From Frondihabitans australicus (GTDB lineage: Bacteria; Actinomycetota; Actinomycetes; Actinomycetales; Microbacteriaceae): a DNA stretch of 64,000 nucleotides. This document shows, one piece after another, positions 7,529-16,998 of this stretch (positions are counted from its first letter, which is position 1; each line of letters begins with the position of its first letter). The DNA lies in the NCBI RefSeq assembly GCF_003634555.1, contig NZ_RBKS01000001.1, positions 1,178,001 through 1,242,000 of the forward strand, in the 5' to 3' direction. Below the pieces are notes generated by a model. That model did no database searches. It saw only the letters and a list, made by a program, of their open reading frames with translations, and was not told the DNA's origin. A program made the position numbers and the translations under genes.

Positions 7529-9454
7529 ATGCACTCCTTCTCGACGACCAGGGTGAGATCCGCCCTCGTCGCTCTCGCGGTCGCGGGGCTCGCGACCTTC
7601 GGTGTCGCAGCCCCGGCGCAGGCCGCCTCCGCCGGCGCAGCACCGGCGACCGCTGCGACCAACGCTGCGGGGTCGGCCTCGTCCGCCTCGCCGATGACCG
7701 CCGCGCAGGCGCAGGGCGTCCTGCGCTCCTGGCGGAACCCCCAGGGCACTCCCGACCTCGGCCCGAACGTCATCGTGTTCGACCCGAGCATGCCGCAGGC
7801 GACGATCCAGGCCACGGTCGACGCGGTCGCCGCGCAGCAGGTCGACAGCGAGATGGGCACCGGTCGCTACTCGCTGCTCTTCAAGCCGGGCGTCTACGGG
7901 TCGGCCGCGACTCCGCTGGACTTCCAGGTGGGGTACTACACCGAGGTCGCGGGTCTGGGGCAATCGCCGAGAGACGTCACGATCAACGGCCACGTCGACG
8001 TCTACAACCGCTGCCTCACGGCCGACAACTGCACCGCGCTCGACAACTTCTGGCGCTCGATGTCGAACCTCACCGTGAACGTCACTGGGCTCGACGGCTG
8101 CCGTGCCGGCACCGAGTTCTGGGCCGTGTCGCAGGCATCCCCGCTGCGCCGCGTGAACATCACGGGCGGCGGACTCTCGTACATGGACTACTGCACGGCC
8201 GGGCCCCAGTACGCCTCGGGCGGCTTCATGGCCGACTCGGAGGCCGGCAGCATCGTCAACGGCTCGCAGCAGCAGTTCTACACGCGCGACTCGACGATCG
8301 GGTCCTGGTCGAACGGCGTCTGGAACCAGGTGTTCTCAGGGGTCCAGGGCGCACCGGCCCAGAGCTACCCGAATCCGACCTACACGACGCTCGCGGCGAC
8401 TCCTGCGAGCCGGGAGAAGCCCTACCTCTACGTCGACGCGCAGGGCCGCTACCGCGTGTTCGTGCCCTCGCCCCGCACGAACTCGTCGGGCACGACCTGG
8501 GCCGCCGGTGAGACGCCCGGCAGGTCGCTGCCGATCTCGGCCTTCGTCGTCGCGAAGCCGGGCGACTCGACCCTCAAGATCGACCTGCAGCTGGCCTTCG
8601 GCAAGAACCTCCTGCTCACGCCCGGGGTCTACGACGTGAGCCAGAGCATCCTGGTGACCCGCCCCGACACCATCGTGCTCGGCATGGGGTTCGCGACGCT
8701 GACCGCCGACCACGGCGCCGTGCCGATCCGCACGGCCGACGTGCCCGGCATCGACATCGCGGGGATCATGATCGACGCAGGAGCCCAGAACTCGCCCGCC
8801 CTGCTCCAGGTCGGCACGGTCCTCGGCACCCGCCTGCCGAGGGCGTCGAGCGCGAGCGACCCGACCGCCCTCCAGGACGTCTTCTTCCGCGTCGGCGGCC
8901 CGCACGTCGGCAAGGCGACCACGAGCCTGGTGGTCGACGACAGTCACGTGATCCTGGACGACATCTGGGCCTGGCGTGCCGACCACGGCACAGGAGTGGG
9001 CTGGACGGTCAACACCGCCGACACCGGCGTCGTCGTGAACGGCGACGACGTCACGGCCACCGGACTGTTCGTCGAGCACTACCAGAAGTACAACGTGATC
9101 TGGAACGGGCAGGGTGGCGAGACGATCTTCTTCCAGAACGAGCTGCCGTACGACGCGCCCGACCAGGCCGCCTGGCAGCACGACGGCAGTCTCGGCTGGG
9201 CCGCCTACAAGGTGGCGCCGACCGTGAAGACGCATCAGCTCTGGGGCGCAGGGTCGTACATCTTCACGGATGTGGACCCGACGCTGCACGCGAGCCGCGG
9301 CTTCGAGGTGCCGGTGACGCCGGGAGTGCAGCTGCACGACCTCCTCACGGTCGAGCTGGGCGACGGGACGCTCGACCACGTGGTCAACGACACCGGCGAC
9401 CCGGTGACCTCGGCCGCCGTCGGGACGCCGAGCACGGTCGTCTCGTTCCCGTGA
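7529..9454 (+). CDS. secreted right-handed beta-helix protein (GH55/pectate-lyase-like fold)
   Basis: A 641-residue exported protein with a clear signal peptide (basic RVR, hydrophobic core, AQAA cleavage near residue 31). Repeats of short beta strands with Asn/Asp/Gly turns cover two blocks, about 70-250 and 340-600 (for example IDIAGIMIDAGAQNSPALL and VVVNGDDVTATGLFVEHYQK), as in parallel beta-helix proteins such as GH55 glucanases and pectin-lyase-fold enzymes. The TGRYSLLFKPGVYG and KNLLLTPGVYDVSQSI segments are typical of coiled beta-helix starts. Polysaccharide binding or cleavage is probable, but I cannot name catalytic residues. A strong terminator follows at 9511. Confidence 0.82.
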   Translation: MHSFSTTRVRSALVALAVAGLATFGVAAPAQAASAGAAPATAATNAAGSASSASPMTAAQAQGVLRSWRNPQGTPDLGPNVIVFDPSMPQATIQATVDAVAAQQVDSEMGTGRYSLLFKPGVYGSAATPLDFQVGYYTEVAGLGQSPRDVTINGHVDVYNRCLTADNCTALDNFWRSMSNLTVNVTGLDGCRAGTEFWAVSQASPLRRVNITGGGLSYMDYCTAGPQYASGGFMADSEAGSIVNGSQQQFYTRDSTIGSWSNGVWNQVFSGVQGAPAQSYPNPTYTTLAATPASREKPYLYVDAQGRYRVFVPSPRTNSSGTTWAAGETPGRSLPISAFVVAKPGDSTLKIDLQLAFGKNLLLTPGVYDVSQSILVTRPDTIVLGMGFATLTADHGAVPIRTADVPGIDIAGIMIDAGAQNSPALLQVGTVLGTRLPRASSASDPTALQDVFFRVGGPHVGKATTSLVVDDSHVILDDIWAWRADHGTGVGWTVNTADTGVVVNGDDVTATGLFVEHYQKYNVIWNGQGGETIFFQNELPYDAPDQAAWQHDGSLGWAAYKVAPTVKTHQLWGAGSYIFTDVDPTLHASRGFEVPVTPGVQLHDLLTVELGDGTLDHVVNDTGDPVTSAAVGTPSTVVSFP

Positions 9455-9510
9455 CGGGCCCGGCGAGGTCTCGTCCCGTGAACCGAAACTGAGAAGAAGC
9501 CGTGAATCGC

Positions 9511-9552
9511 GGTCGCGCCGTCGGAGGTCTCCGGCGGCGCGGCCTCGTTTTC
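9511..9552 (+). terminator. intrinsic terminator of the beta-helix gene
   Basis: Arms 9511-9526 and 9529-9544 form a 16-pair RNA stem (two G-U pairs) with a minimal loop, followed by TCGTTTTC. It fits a rho-independent terminator 57 bases past the stop at 9454. The rest of the 271-base gap up to 9725 shows nothing else that I can support. Confidence 0.8.
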
Positions 9553-9725
9553 GGCGGGATTGCGCGGGTGCGGACGGCGACGCGGTGGGGCGCTCGGGCG
9601 ATTCCGCGACCGGCACGGCGGCCCGGTGGACGGGCGGCGTCGTGGGGCGGGCAGAGGGTGGTCGCGGGGGAGACTCGGCCTGCTCCTGCGCTCCCTTAGC
9701 CTCGGATCGAGCCCTGGAGGTAGCC

Positions 9726-10829
9726 GTGCCCGAGTCCGCCCGCCCGCACCTGTTCTCGCCGATCACGCTGCGCGGCATGGAGTTCCGCAACCGTCTGTGG
9801 GTGCCGGCCCTGACGATGTTCACGGTCGAGTCGCGCGACGGCATGCCGAGCGACTTCCACTTCGTGCACCTGGGCGCGATCGCGACGGGCGGGGCGGGCG
9901 CCGTCATCGCCGAGGCCACCAGCGTCGAGCCCGCGGGCCGCGCGTCGCCGCACGACGTGGGACTGTGGAACGACGCACAGCGCGACTCCTGGGCACGCAT
10001 CAGCCGGTTCGCGAAGGAGTACGGCACCAGGATCGGCATCCAGCTCGGCCACGCCGGCCGCAAGGCCTCCCAGCCCCGCTCGTGGGAGCCCCAGATCGGC
10101 ACCCTGCCCACGTCGATGGGCGGCTGGACCACCGTCGGCCCCAGCGCCGTCGCCTACCAGGGGCTCGACGTGCCGCACGAGCTGACCGGCGACGAGGTCC
10201 GCGCGATGGTCCGCGCATTCGCCGACGCCGCGCGGCGGGCCCAGGAGGCCGGCTTCGACTTCGTCGAGATCCATGCCGCGCACGGCTTCCTGATCCACCA
10301 GTTCCTCTCGCCGATCAGCAACCGGCGCCGCGACGAGTACGGCGGCTCGCTGGAGAACCGCGCACGATTCTTCCTCGAGATCGTCACGGCCATCCGCGAG
10401 ACGGTGGGGGAGTCGATGCCCCTGCTCGCCCGTGTCTCCGCCACCGACTGGGTCGAGGGCGGCTGGAACGAGGAGGAGACCGCGCTGGTCACCGCGTGGG
10501 CGCAGGAGCGCGGCGTCGACTTCTTCGACGTCTCGACCGGGGGTCTCGTCCCCGACGCGACGATCCCCGTGTTCCCGGGCTACCAGGTGCAGTTCGCCGA
10601 CCGGCTCAAGGCCGCGGCCGACGCGACCACGGGCGCGGTGGGGCTGATCCTGACGCCCGCTCAGGCCGCCGAGATCGTCGAGTCGGGCCAGGCCGACGTG
10701 GCGTTCGTCGGTCGGGAGTTCCTGCGCGACCCGCACTTCGGTCTCCGCGCGGCGCACGAGCTGGGAGTTGACATCGACTACTACCCCCAGCCGTACCACC
10801 GCGCGAGGTTCCGGTCGCCGGCCGCCTGA
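9726..10829 (+). CDS. NADH:flavin oxidoreductase, old yellow enzyme family
   Basis: A 367-residue FMN-dependent ene-reductase of the old yellow enzyme family. Seen: FSPITLRGMEFRNRLWVPAL at the N-terminus, active-site HAAHGFLIHQFLSP with the usual NRRRDEYGGSLENRARF continuation, and FVGREFLRDPH near the C-terminus. The GTG at 9726 is chosen because GGAGG lies five bases before it and the family's typical N-terminus begins there; an in-frame ATG at 9585 would add 47 unlikely residues. The length is that of the short YqjM-like class. The physiological substrate (an electrophilic alkene or a xenobiotic) is not evident. It converges on the GH25 gene. Confidence 0.92.
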   Translation: MPESARPHLFSPITLRGMEFRNRLWVPALTMFTVESRDGMPSDFHFVHLGAIATGGAGAVIAEATSVEPAGRASPHDVGLWNDAQRDSWARISRFAKEYGTRIGIQLGHAGRKASQPRSWEPQIGTLPTSMGGWTTVGPSAVAYQGLDVPHELTGDEVRAMVRAFADAARRAQEAGFDFVEIHAAHGFLIHQFLSPISNRRRDEYGGSLENRARFFLEIVTAIRETVGESMPLLARVSATDWVEGGWNEEETALVTAWAQERGVDFFDVSTGGLVPDATIPVFPGYQVQFADRLKAAADATTGAVGLILTPAQAAEIVESGQADVAFVGREFLRDPHFGLRAAHELGVDIDYYPQPYHRARFRSPAA

Positions 10830-10875
10830 GCCCCTGCGCTCCGAGTCGCCCCGGTCGCAGGAGCCCGGCGACCGT

Positions 10876-12450
10876 CTACCCGACGAACGTCGTGGTGCCC
10901 AGCTCGGCCGGCCCGCTCACCGTCACGGGCGCCGCGAAGTGGCCTGCGCCGTCGCCGGCGTACAGCGACACGACGCCGCCGGTGCGCGTCAGGACGTCGG
11001 GGCGCCCGTCGCCGTCGAAGTCGCCGACCGAGAAGACCTGCGTGGCCGAGGCCAGGCCCGACGGGCCGACGATGTGCGTTCCGAGGCCCTTCGCGGTGTG
11101 CGGGACGATCCAGAGCTGGCCGGCGGCAGTGCGCGCGATCAGGTCGTTGTAGCCGTCGCCGTTGTAGTCGCCACCGCCAGCGATGGCCGTGAAGCCGGTG
11201 AAGTTCGTGCTGAGCACCGTGTGAGGGCCGAACTGGCGGTACTTGGTGAAGGGAACGAGCCAGAGCTGCCCGGACTTCGTCGTCACGACGAAGTCGGGGA
11301 GCCCGTCGCCCGTGAAGTCGCCGACGGCCGCGACGATCGGGAACGCGTTCCAGCCCTTCGCGATGATGCCGCCGTTCGTGCCGAGGCCGCCCCCGGCCTT
11401 GCCGTAGTAGATCACGACGTTCCCCGAGGGGTCGATCGCGAGGACGTCTGCCACGCCGTCGCCGTCGAGGTCGCCGGCCGGGATGATGCGCCAGCGGCCG
11501 TCGACGGCGCGCCCGGTCGAGGTCTCCTCACCCGTGAGGGTGCCGTTGCCGGCGCCGGTGTTCGAGTGCAGCGTGCCGCCCGCCGACAGCGACAGGATGT
11601 CGGGGACGCCGTCGCCGGTGTAGTCGTGGGCTGCCGACGGGTTCGTCAGCGCCTCGAGCTGGGCGAGAGTGCCGTGGAAGGTGTCCTGGTCGCCGGGGAA
11701 CGGGTCGGTACCGTTCGTGTTGAGCGACGTCTGCCAGAACGAGTACGACGCGAAGTTCGCCGGGAGGGCGGGTGTCGACGTCCCGGGGGACGTCACCCAC
11801 AGCGCGTGCGACATGAACGCGTTGGTGTTGTTCATGCAGTCGGCCCAGAACGACTTGCTCGTGTAGATGATCGGCGTGCGCGTCGTCGCGACCCGAACCG
11901 CGCCCGAGAACTGCTGGATCCAGGCGACGAGGGCCGACGGCGTCATGTTGTAGCACGCGTTGACGCCGGTCTGCTGGTCGTTCACCTCGAGGTCGAGGGC
12001 CGGCGGGAGCGTGCGACCGTCCGCCGACCACTGCCCGTCGTGACCGAGGAACCAGGCGGCCTGCTGTGCCCCGGTGCCGGTGTTCGGCGCGGCGAGGTGA
12101 TAGGTGCCGGTGAGCAGCCCGGCCGCGCGTGCGCCCTGCCACTGCGAGTCGAAGTTCGCGTTCGTGACCTTCACGCCGCCCGACGCCTTGATGTAGACGA
12201 AGCAGGCGCCCTTGGCACGGGCTCCGGAGAAGTCGGGTGACGCGCCCGTGCCCTCGAAGATGTCGAAGCCCTTGACGGCCGCGGTCGAGGTCGGAGTCGA
12301 CTGGTAGCAGGTCGCGGTGCTCGCGACCGCGGCTCCGGACCCTGCGACCACGCCGGTCGCCGTGAGAGCAGCGGCCGCGATAGCGACGCTCGCTCGGATC
12401 ATGATCGTGCGCAGCGATGTGCGCTGCGCCAGAGTCGGCCGATGCGACAT
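10876..12450 (-). CDS. secreted GH25 muramidase with FG-GAP repeats
   Basis: A 524-residue exported protein. The signal peptide is about residues 1-44 (AVAS then TATCYQ). A GH25 lysozyme-like domain follows (about 58-255) with FDIFEG (Asp63), YHLAAPN and the catalytic LDLEVND (Asp153, Glu155), then at least five FG-GAP/VCBS repeats with calcium-loop consensus D-x-D/N-G-D-G (DYTGDGVPD, GDLDGDGVAD, GDFTGDGLPD, GDYNGDGYND, GDFDGDGRPD). It probably cleaves peptidoglycan outside the cell, with the beta-propeller-like repeats aiding binding. Start: ATG at 12450 preceded by GGGGGGA; a longer reading to 12984 lacks a signal peptide. Confidence 0.92.
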   Translation of the reverse strand: MSHRPTLAQRTSLRTIMIRASVAIAAAALTATGVVAGSGAAVASTATCYQSTPTSTAAVKGFDIFEGTGASPDFSGARAKGACFVYIKASGGVKVTNANFDSQWQGARAAGLLTGTYHLAAPNTGTGAQQAAWFLGHDGQWSADGRTLPPALDLEVNDQQTGVNACYNMTPSALVAWIQQFSGAVRVATTRTPIIYTSKSFWADCMNNTNAFMSHALWVTSPGTSTPALPANFASYSFWQTSLNTNGTDPFPGDQDTFHGTLAQLEALTNPSAAHDYTGDGVPDILSLSAGGTLHSNTGAGNGTLTGEETSTGRAVDGRWRIIPAGDLDGDGVADVLAIDPSGNVVIYYGKAGGGLGTNGGIIAKGWNAFPIVAAVGDFTGDGLPDFVVTTKSGQLWLVPFTKYRQFGPHTVLSTNFTGFTAIAGGGDYNGDGYNDLIARTAAGQLWIVPHTAKGLGTHIVGPSGLASATQVFSVGDFDGDGRPDVLTRTGGVVSLYAGDGAGHFAAPVTVSGPAELGTTTFVG

Positions 12451-12585
12451 TGTTCCCCCCGGAATCCGGACCGCGTCGACGCGACCCTGGTTGTACTCGA
12501 TGGTCGAAGCATAACCCGGGCCAAAGACGACACGCCGGGGGCGTTCCTCACCGGTCTCCAACATTTCACTCGTTACACTTCCGCC

Positions 12586-13428
12586 ATGACCGACACGCTC
12601 AGCACGCGACCGACGACGGAGGCGGTGAAGGCCTATATGGAGGCTTCCGATCACCCGATCCGTCGATCGAGGGCTGACGCCGAGTCGGTCGAGACCGAGT
12701 CTGTCGAGACCGGCTCCGCCGACACGGGCACCGCCGACGCTCACGCTGCCGAGTCCGGCGCGTTCCCCGAGCCGCCCGTCCGTGGCTCCCTGGACGACGA
12801 CGACCTCGTCCCGCTCGTGGGCCGGCACACCACCGACACCGCGACCATCGACCTCATCGGCATCCTCCAGGCCCAGATGCAGCTCCGCGCCGAGGAGGCC
12901 GCCCGGTTCGCCGTGTGGGAGGAGCAGATGCGCCTCATCGGCACCGACGAGGCGCTCGGCGAGCTCGAGCGCACGAGGCTCCACTTCACCGGCGTGATCC
13001 CCGTCCAGACCGCTCCCACGATCGTCACCGCCGACGCCGTGCCGCAGAGCTCCCGCCTGGTTCCCGAGCGCCTCGTCAAGTCACCCGAGCCGGTCGTCAC
13101 CGTCACCGCGGTGCCCGACACGGGCGAGAATCCTCACGTCCAGCGCGCCCGCGAGGCCGACGAGCGCCTCCTCGAGATCGAAGACGACACCGTCCCCAGT
13201 GCCGCTCGATTGCGGAACGCGACTCGCCCCGCGGTCTCGGGCGGCAGGATCGCGATCGTCGCACTCACCACACTGGCTGTCGTCGCCGTCGTCGTCGGGG
13301 TGGCGAGTGCCCTCCTCCTCCCGGTCGGGGCCCTCACGCTCAGCCTCGCCGCCGTCGGTCTGCTCGGGGCGGCGTGGCTCGTGGTCCTCGCCGTGCGCGT
13401 CCTCCTGCGCCGCGGCCAGGCCGGCTGA
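12586..13428 (+). CDS. hypothetical protein with two C-terminal membrane helices
   Basis: A 280-residue protein: a Ser/Thr/Glu/Asp-rich N-terminal half (about 1-65, with repeated SVET/SADTGTAD units), a helical region (about 80-125, ATIDLIGILQAQMQLRAEEA), and two membrane helices (about 225-248 and 253-274) before a basic tail. I recognise no family. It is divergent from the GH25 gene. A TACACT hexamer (12574-12579) sits six bases before the ATG with no Shine-Dalgarno sequence, so the mRNA may be leaderless. Likely cytoplasmic helices tethered to the membrane. Confidence 0.68.
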   Translation: MTDTLSTRPTTEAVKAYMEASDHPIRRSRADAESVETESVETGSADTGTADAHAAESGAFPEPPVRGSLDDDDLVPLVGRHTTDTATIDLIGILQAQMQLRAEEAARFAVWEEQMRLIGTDEALGELERTRLHFTGVIPVQTAPTIVTADAVPQSSRLVPERLVKSPEPVVTVTAVPDTGENPHVQRAREADERLLEIEDDTVPSAARLRNATRPAVSGGRIAIVALTTLAVVAVVVGVASALLLPVGALTLSLAAVGLLGAAWLVVLAVRVLLRRGQAG

Positions 13429-13512
13429 CACCGACTTTCACGCGTCACCGCGGCGACCCCGACGCATCGCCCCCCGACGATGCCCCTTGGGTGCTCCGGC
13501 TAGGCTGAAGCC

Positions 13513-14337
13513 GTGCCGAGTCTCGAATCCGTCCGCTCCGTCGTCCACGATCTGTGGCCGCTACGCGGTGCCGAGCCGTGGGACTCCCCGGGGCTCGCCG
13601 TGGGCGATCCCGGGTCCGAGGTGACGCACATCCACCTCGCGGTCGACGCCGTGCTCGAGACCGTCGACGAGGCCGTGGCGATGGACGCAGACCTGCTGCT
13701 CGTGCACCACCCGCTGCTCTTCCGCGGCGTGACGACCGTGGCCGGCGACACCACGAAGGGCGCCGTGATCCAGCGCCTCATCGCGGGCGGAACAGCGCTG
13801 CTCGCCGCCCACACGAACGCCGACGTCGTGACCACGGGCACGTCGCGCGTGCTCGCCGCGCAGCTCGGCCTCGTCGAGCAGCAGCCCCTCGAACCGAGCT
13901 CGACCGACCCGTCGGGCGACACCGGCCTCGGCATCGCCGGGCGGCTGGAGACGCCGATGACGCTCATGGCGCTCGCCCGGGCGCTCACCGACATCCTGCC
14001 GCCGACCGCCGGGGGAGTCCGCGTGGCCGGGGCTCACGACGCGGTCGTCGAATCCGTCGCCCTGTGCGGTGGGGCGGGCGACTCGCTGCTCGACAACCCG
14101 CTCGTGCTCTCGTCGGACGTCTACATCACGAGCGACCTGCGCCACCACCCGGCCTCCGACGCACGCGAGCTGATGTTCCTGGGTCGCGGGCCGGCCCTCG
14201 TCGACATCTCGCACTGGGCGAGCGAGTGGCTCTGGCTCGACACCGCCGCCGCGCAGCTGCGCCGGGCTCTGCCCGACGTCGAGGTCACGATCAGCGACCT
14301 CCGCACCGATCCCTGGGACTTCGCCGTCGTCCGATGA
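13513..14337 (+). CDS. Nif3-like dinuclear metal centre protein
   Basis: A 274-residue member of the Nif3/YbgI/YqfO family, which forms toroidal hexamers with a two-metal site; the biological role is debated (GTP cyclohydrolase I type 2-like proteins are often annotated here). Seen: EPWDSPGLAVGD, metal-binding LLVHHPLLFRG (two His), AHTNAD, and the C-terminal ITSDLRHHPASDA and DISHWASEW. The start is GTG with TAGGCT (13501-13506) six bases upstream, a leaderless pattern. The DUF164 protein follows, a pairing conserved in actinobacteria. Confidence 0.92.
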   Translation: MPSLESVRSVVHDLWPLRGAEPWDSPGLAVGDPGSEVTHIHLAVDAVLETVDEAVAMDADLLLVHHPLLFRGVTTVAGDTTKGAVIQRLIAGGTALLAAHTNADVVTTGTSRVLAAQLGLVEQQPLEPSSTDPSGDTGLGIAGRLETPMTLMALARALTDILPPTAGGVRVAGAHDAVVESVALCGGAGDSLLDNPLVLSSDVYITSDLRHHPASDARELMFLGRGPALVDISHWASEWLWLDTAAAQLRRALPDVEVTISDLRTDPWDFAVVR

Positions 14338-14376
14338 CGACCCGCCCCTTCCGCACCACGACCGAATGAGACGCAC

Positions 14377-15117
14377 ATGCCTCTGAAAGCCAGCCCCGCC
14401 GACCAGGCGCTCCTCCTCGACCTCCAGCAGCTCGACACCTCGCTGCAGCAGCTCGCGCACCGAGCTCGCCGGCTGCCCGAGAACGCCGCCCTCGAGGCGA
14501 TCGAGAAGCAGACCGCCGAGCTGCGTGCCCGCCTCACCGCCGAGGAGGGCACCGCCGAGGACGCCCAGCGCGAGCTGTCTCGCATCGAGTCCGATGTCGC
14601 CATGGTCGAGGCGCGCGAGAAGCGCGACCGCGACCGGCTCCAGGCCACGTCGTCGCAGAAGGACATCCAGGCCCTCGAGCAGGAGCTCGCGTCGCTCGCG
14701 AACCGCCGGAGCGACCTCGAGGACGCCGAGCTCGAGGTCATGGAGCGCGTGGAGCAGCACACCGCGGTCGTGGCGGCAACGCGCGCCGAGCTCGACGAGA
14801 TGCAGGCGACTCGAGAGAACACGCTCGCGGTCCGCGACGACGCGCTCGGCGGCATCGACTCCGAGAGGAAGCAGGCGACGGCGAACCGCGAGACGATCGC
14901 GGCCAAGGTGCCCGCCGAGCTCCTGGCCCTCTACGAGCGCCAGCGCGAGCGCTACGGCGTCGGCGCCTCGCACCTGCGAGCCCGTGTCTCCAGCGCCTCG
15001 GGCGTCGAGCTCACCGGCAGCGACCTCGCCGCCGTCCGTGCCGCCGCTCCCGACGACGTCCTGCTCTGCCCCGACAGCCAGGCCGTGCTGGTCCGCACCG
15101 ACGAGTCGGGCCTCTAG
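14377..15117 (+). CDS. DUF164-type coiled-coil protein with degenerate zinc ribbon
   Basis: A 246-residue protein. Residues about 10-190 form a long coiled coil (QLDTSLQQLAHRARRL through VEQHTAVVAATRAELDEM). The C-terminal 50 residues align with the family's C4 zinc ribbon, but only one cysteine remains (LLCPDSQAVLVR). The positions that normally carry Cys read HLRARVSSASGVELTGSD, so metal binding is unlikely. The family is also called C4-type zinc ribbon protein; function is unknown. It follows the Nif3-like gene by 39 bases and precedes rnpB. Confidence 0.88.
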   Translation: MPLKASPADQALLLDLQQLDTSLQQLAHRARRLPENAALEAIEKQTAELRARLTAEEGTAEDAQRELSRIESDVAMVEAREKRDRDRLQATSSQKDIQALEQELASLANRRSDLEDAELEVMERVEQHTAVVAATRAELDEMQATRENTLAVRDDALGGIDSERKQATANRETIAAKVPAELLALYERQRERYGVGASHLRARVSSASGVELTGSDLAAVRAAAPDDVLLCPDSQAVLVRTDESGL

Positions 15118-15157
15118 CCCACTCGGCGCCCCGCGGCCGACCCCCTAGACTGGCTTC

Positions 15158-15540
15158 CGCGAATGGGTCGGCAAGACGGTCGCGTCGCGTCGGGTCCGCC
15201 CGACGCGCCGAGGAACGTCCGGGCTCCACAGAGCAGGGCGGTGGGTAACACCCACCCGGGGCAACCCGCGAGACAGTGCAACAGAAAGCAGACCGCCGGC
15301 CCTCCTCGGAGGGCCGGTAAGGGTGAAACGGCGGTGTAAGAGACCACCAGCGGCCCGGGTGACCGGCCGGCTAGGTAAACCTCGCCCGGAGCAAGGTCAG
15401 ACAGGGAACGTCGAGGCGGCTCGCCGAGTTCCCGGGTAGACCGCTAGAGCGGTGCGGCAACGTACCGCCGAGATAGATGGCCGTCCATGCCGTGCTCGCA
15501 CGGCAAGACAGAACCCGGCGTAGCAGCCGGCCCATTCGCC
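15158..15540 (+). ncRNA. rnpB: RNase P RNA component, class A
   Basis: Catalytic RNA of RNase P, which matures tRNA 5' ends. Helix P1 pairs GAATGGGTCGGC (15161-15172) with GCCGGCCCATTC near 15526-15537. Conserved core segments are present: GAGGAACGTCCGGGCTCC (about 15211), GGGTGAAACGGCGGTGTAAGAGACC, and GAACCCGGCGTA near the 3' end. A TAGACT -10 at 15146-15151 places the start near 15158. The 3' end lies only a few bases from the stop of the converging MFS gene, leaving no separate terminator. Confidence 0.96.
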
Positions 15541-15543
15541 CCC

Positions 15544-16998
15544 CTAGTGAGCAACGGCCGCGCCGCGCGCCTGCACGATGGCCCAGCCGACCAAGGCCGC
15601 CGCGGCCACGGTGAGCACGGTGCCCGCGAGCGTGACGGCGTCTCCGAACTGCGCGTGCTGAGCGACCGACCAGTGAGCGGTGGCGATGCTCCCGGCGAAC
15701 ACCGCGGCCAGGATCGTGCCCGTCACCGCGATGCCCGTGGCGCTCGTCACCTCGGATGCCGTGTCGACGAGAGCGGCGCCGATCGAGGTGCGGTTCTCGG
15801 GGAGTCCCTTCAGCACGTTCGTGCCCGCGACGACGCCGTTGACGCGCATGCCCGCGGCCATGAGGACGAGCGCGAGGGCCACGAACACGTAGCCCCGCTG
15901 GCCCAGGATCGTGAACACGGCAAGCCCGAGCACCACGACCGCCGAGCTCGACCACGCCGCACGACCGAGCCCGACCCGGGCCACGAAGCGGTTCGTCAGC
16001 GGCCCGCCGAGCACGAGGACGATCACCTGCGGCAGCATGCCGAGCGACGCGAAGCCGGGCGTCCAGCCCCAGTCGAGCTGCAGCTGCAGCGTGACGAGGT
16101 AGCCGAGACCCGCGGTCGCGAGGCCCGTGGCCGCCTTGTAGGCGAGGCCCGAGGAGACGAGGGGGAGCGCCACGAGCTTCAGGTCGAGCAGCGGGTGCGC
16201 GGCACGGCGCTGTCGGATGACGAACAGGCCACCCGCGACGGCGGCGGCCCCGGCTGCGACCCAGGGCTCCCAGGATCCTGCGCCTAGATCGACGAAGAGG
16301 GTGGGACTCACCAGGGCGAGCACGATCGTGGCCGTGCCGAGCATCGCCCCCACGAGATCGACCGGCACACGGTGGAGCTCGGAGGCGTCGTCGCGCGCGA
16401 TGCCGCCCCGCACGCCGATGAAGGCGAGGGCGGCGATCGGCACGTTGACGAGCAGGAGCACCTGCCACGGCGCGACCGCCAGGACGAAGCCGCCCACCGT
16501 CGGGCCGATGGCGAGGCCCACGAGACCGACGGTGGAGATGAGCGTGATGGCGCGGACGCGGAGGTCGTCGCCGGTGAAGAGCCGGAAGGCGAGGGCCATC
16601 GAGCCCGGGGTCGTCATCGCGGCGGCCACGCCCATCGCGACTCGGACGCCGATGAGCTCCGCGGGCGTCTGCACGAACGCCGTCGCGAGGCTGGAGAGAC
16701 CGAGCAGCACGAGTCCGACGAGCATCACCCGGCGACGGCCGAGACGGTCGGCCAGGGCGCCGAGGGCGAGCATCAGCCCGCCGAAGACGACGGAGTAGGC
16801 GCCGGTGACCCACTGGAGCGCGGTCGTGGAGGCGTGCAGGTCGCGGCCGATCGTCGGAAGGGCGACGGTGAGGATCGAGTTGTCGAGCATCTCGAAGAGG
16901 AAGACGGCGGCGAGGCCGGCGAGGGCGACCCACGAGTCGCGCAGCCGCGCGGGAGCCACCGCAGGCGGAAGAATGGTGGGGGTCTGGTTCGTGGACAT
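15544..16998 (-). CDS. MFS drug efflux transporter, DHA2 family (14 TMS)
   Basis: A 484-residue integral membrane protein with about 14 hydrophobic segments, typical of the EmrB/QacA drug:proton antiporters. Motif A is ALADRLGRRRVMLVG (about 82-96), and motif C-like GLAIGPTVGGF follows in segment 5. FLEFEMLDNS-like chemistry at the end of helix 1 appears as FLFEMLDNSILTVALPTI (Asp39 of motif D1). It is divergent from a TetR gene that likely represses it. The promoter reads TTGTGC-17-TAATCT (minus strand) with the -10 six bases before ATG, so a leaderless mRNA is likely. It converges on rnpB with almost no gap. Confidence 0.93.
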   Translation of the reverse strand: MSTNQTPTILPPAVAPARLRDSWVALAGLAAVFLFEMLDNSILTVALPTIGRDLHASTTALQWVTGAYSVVFGGLMLALGALADRLGRRRVMLVGLVLLGLSSLATAFVQTPAELIGVRVAMGVAAAMTTPGSMALAFRLFTGDDLRVRAITLISTVGLVGLAIGPTVGGFVLAVAPWQVLLLVNVPIAALAFIGVRGGIARDDASELHRVPVDLVGAMLGTATIVLALVSPTLFVDLGAGSWEPWVAAGAAAVAGGLFVIRQRRAAHPLLDLKLVALPLVSSGLAYKAATGLATAGLGYLVTLQLQLDWGWTPGFASLGMLPQVIVLVLGGPLTNRFVARVGLGRAAWSSSAVVVLGLAVFTILGQRGYVFVALALVLMAAGMRVNGVVAGTNVLKGLPENRTSIGAALVDTASEVTSATGIAVTGTILAAVFAGSIATAHWSVAQHAQFGDAVTLAGTVLTVAAAALVGWAIVQARGAAVAH

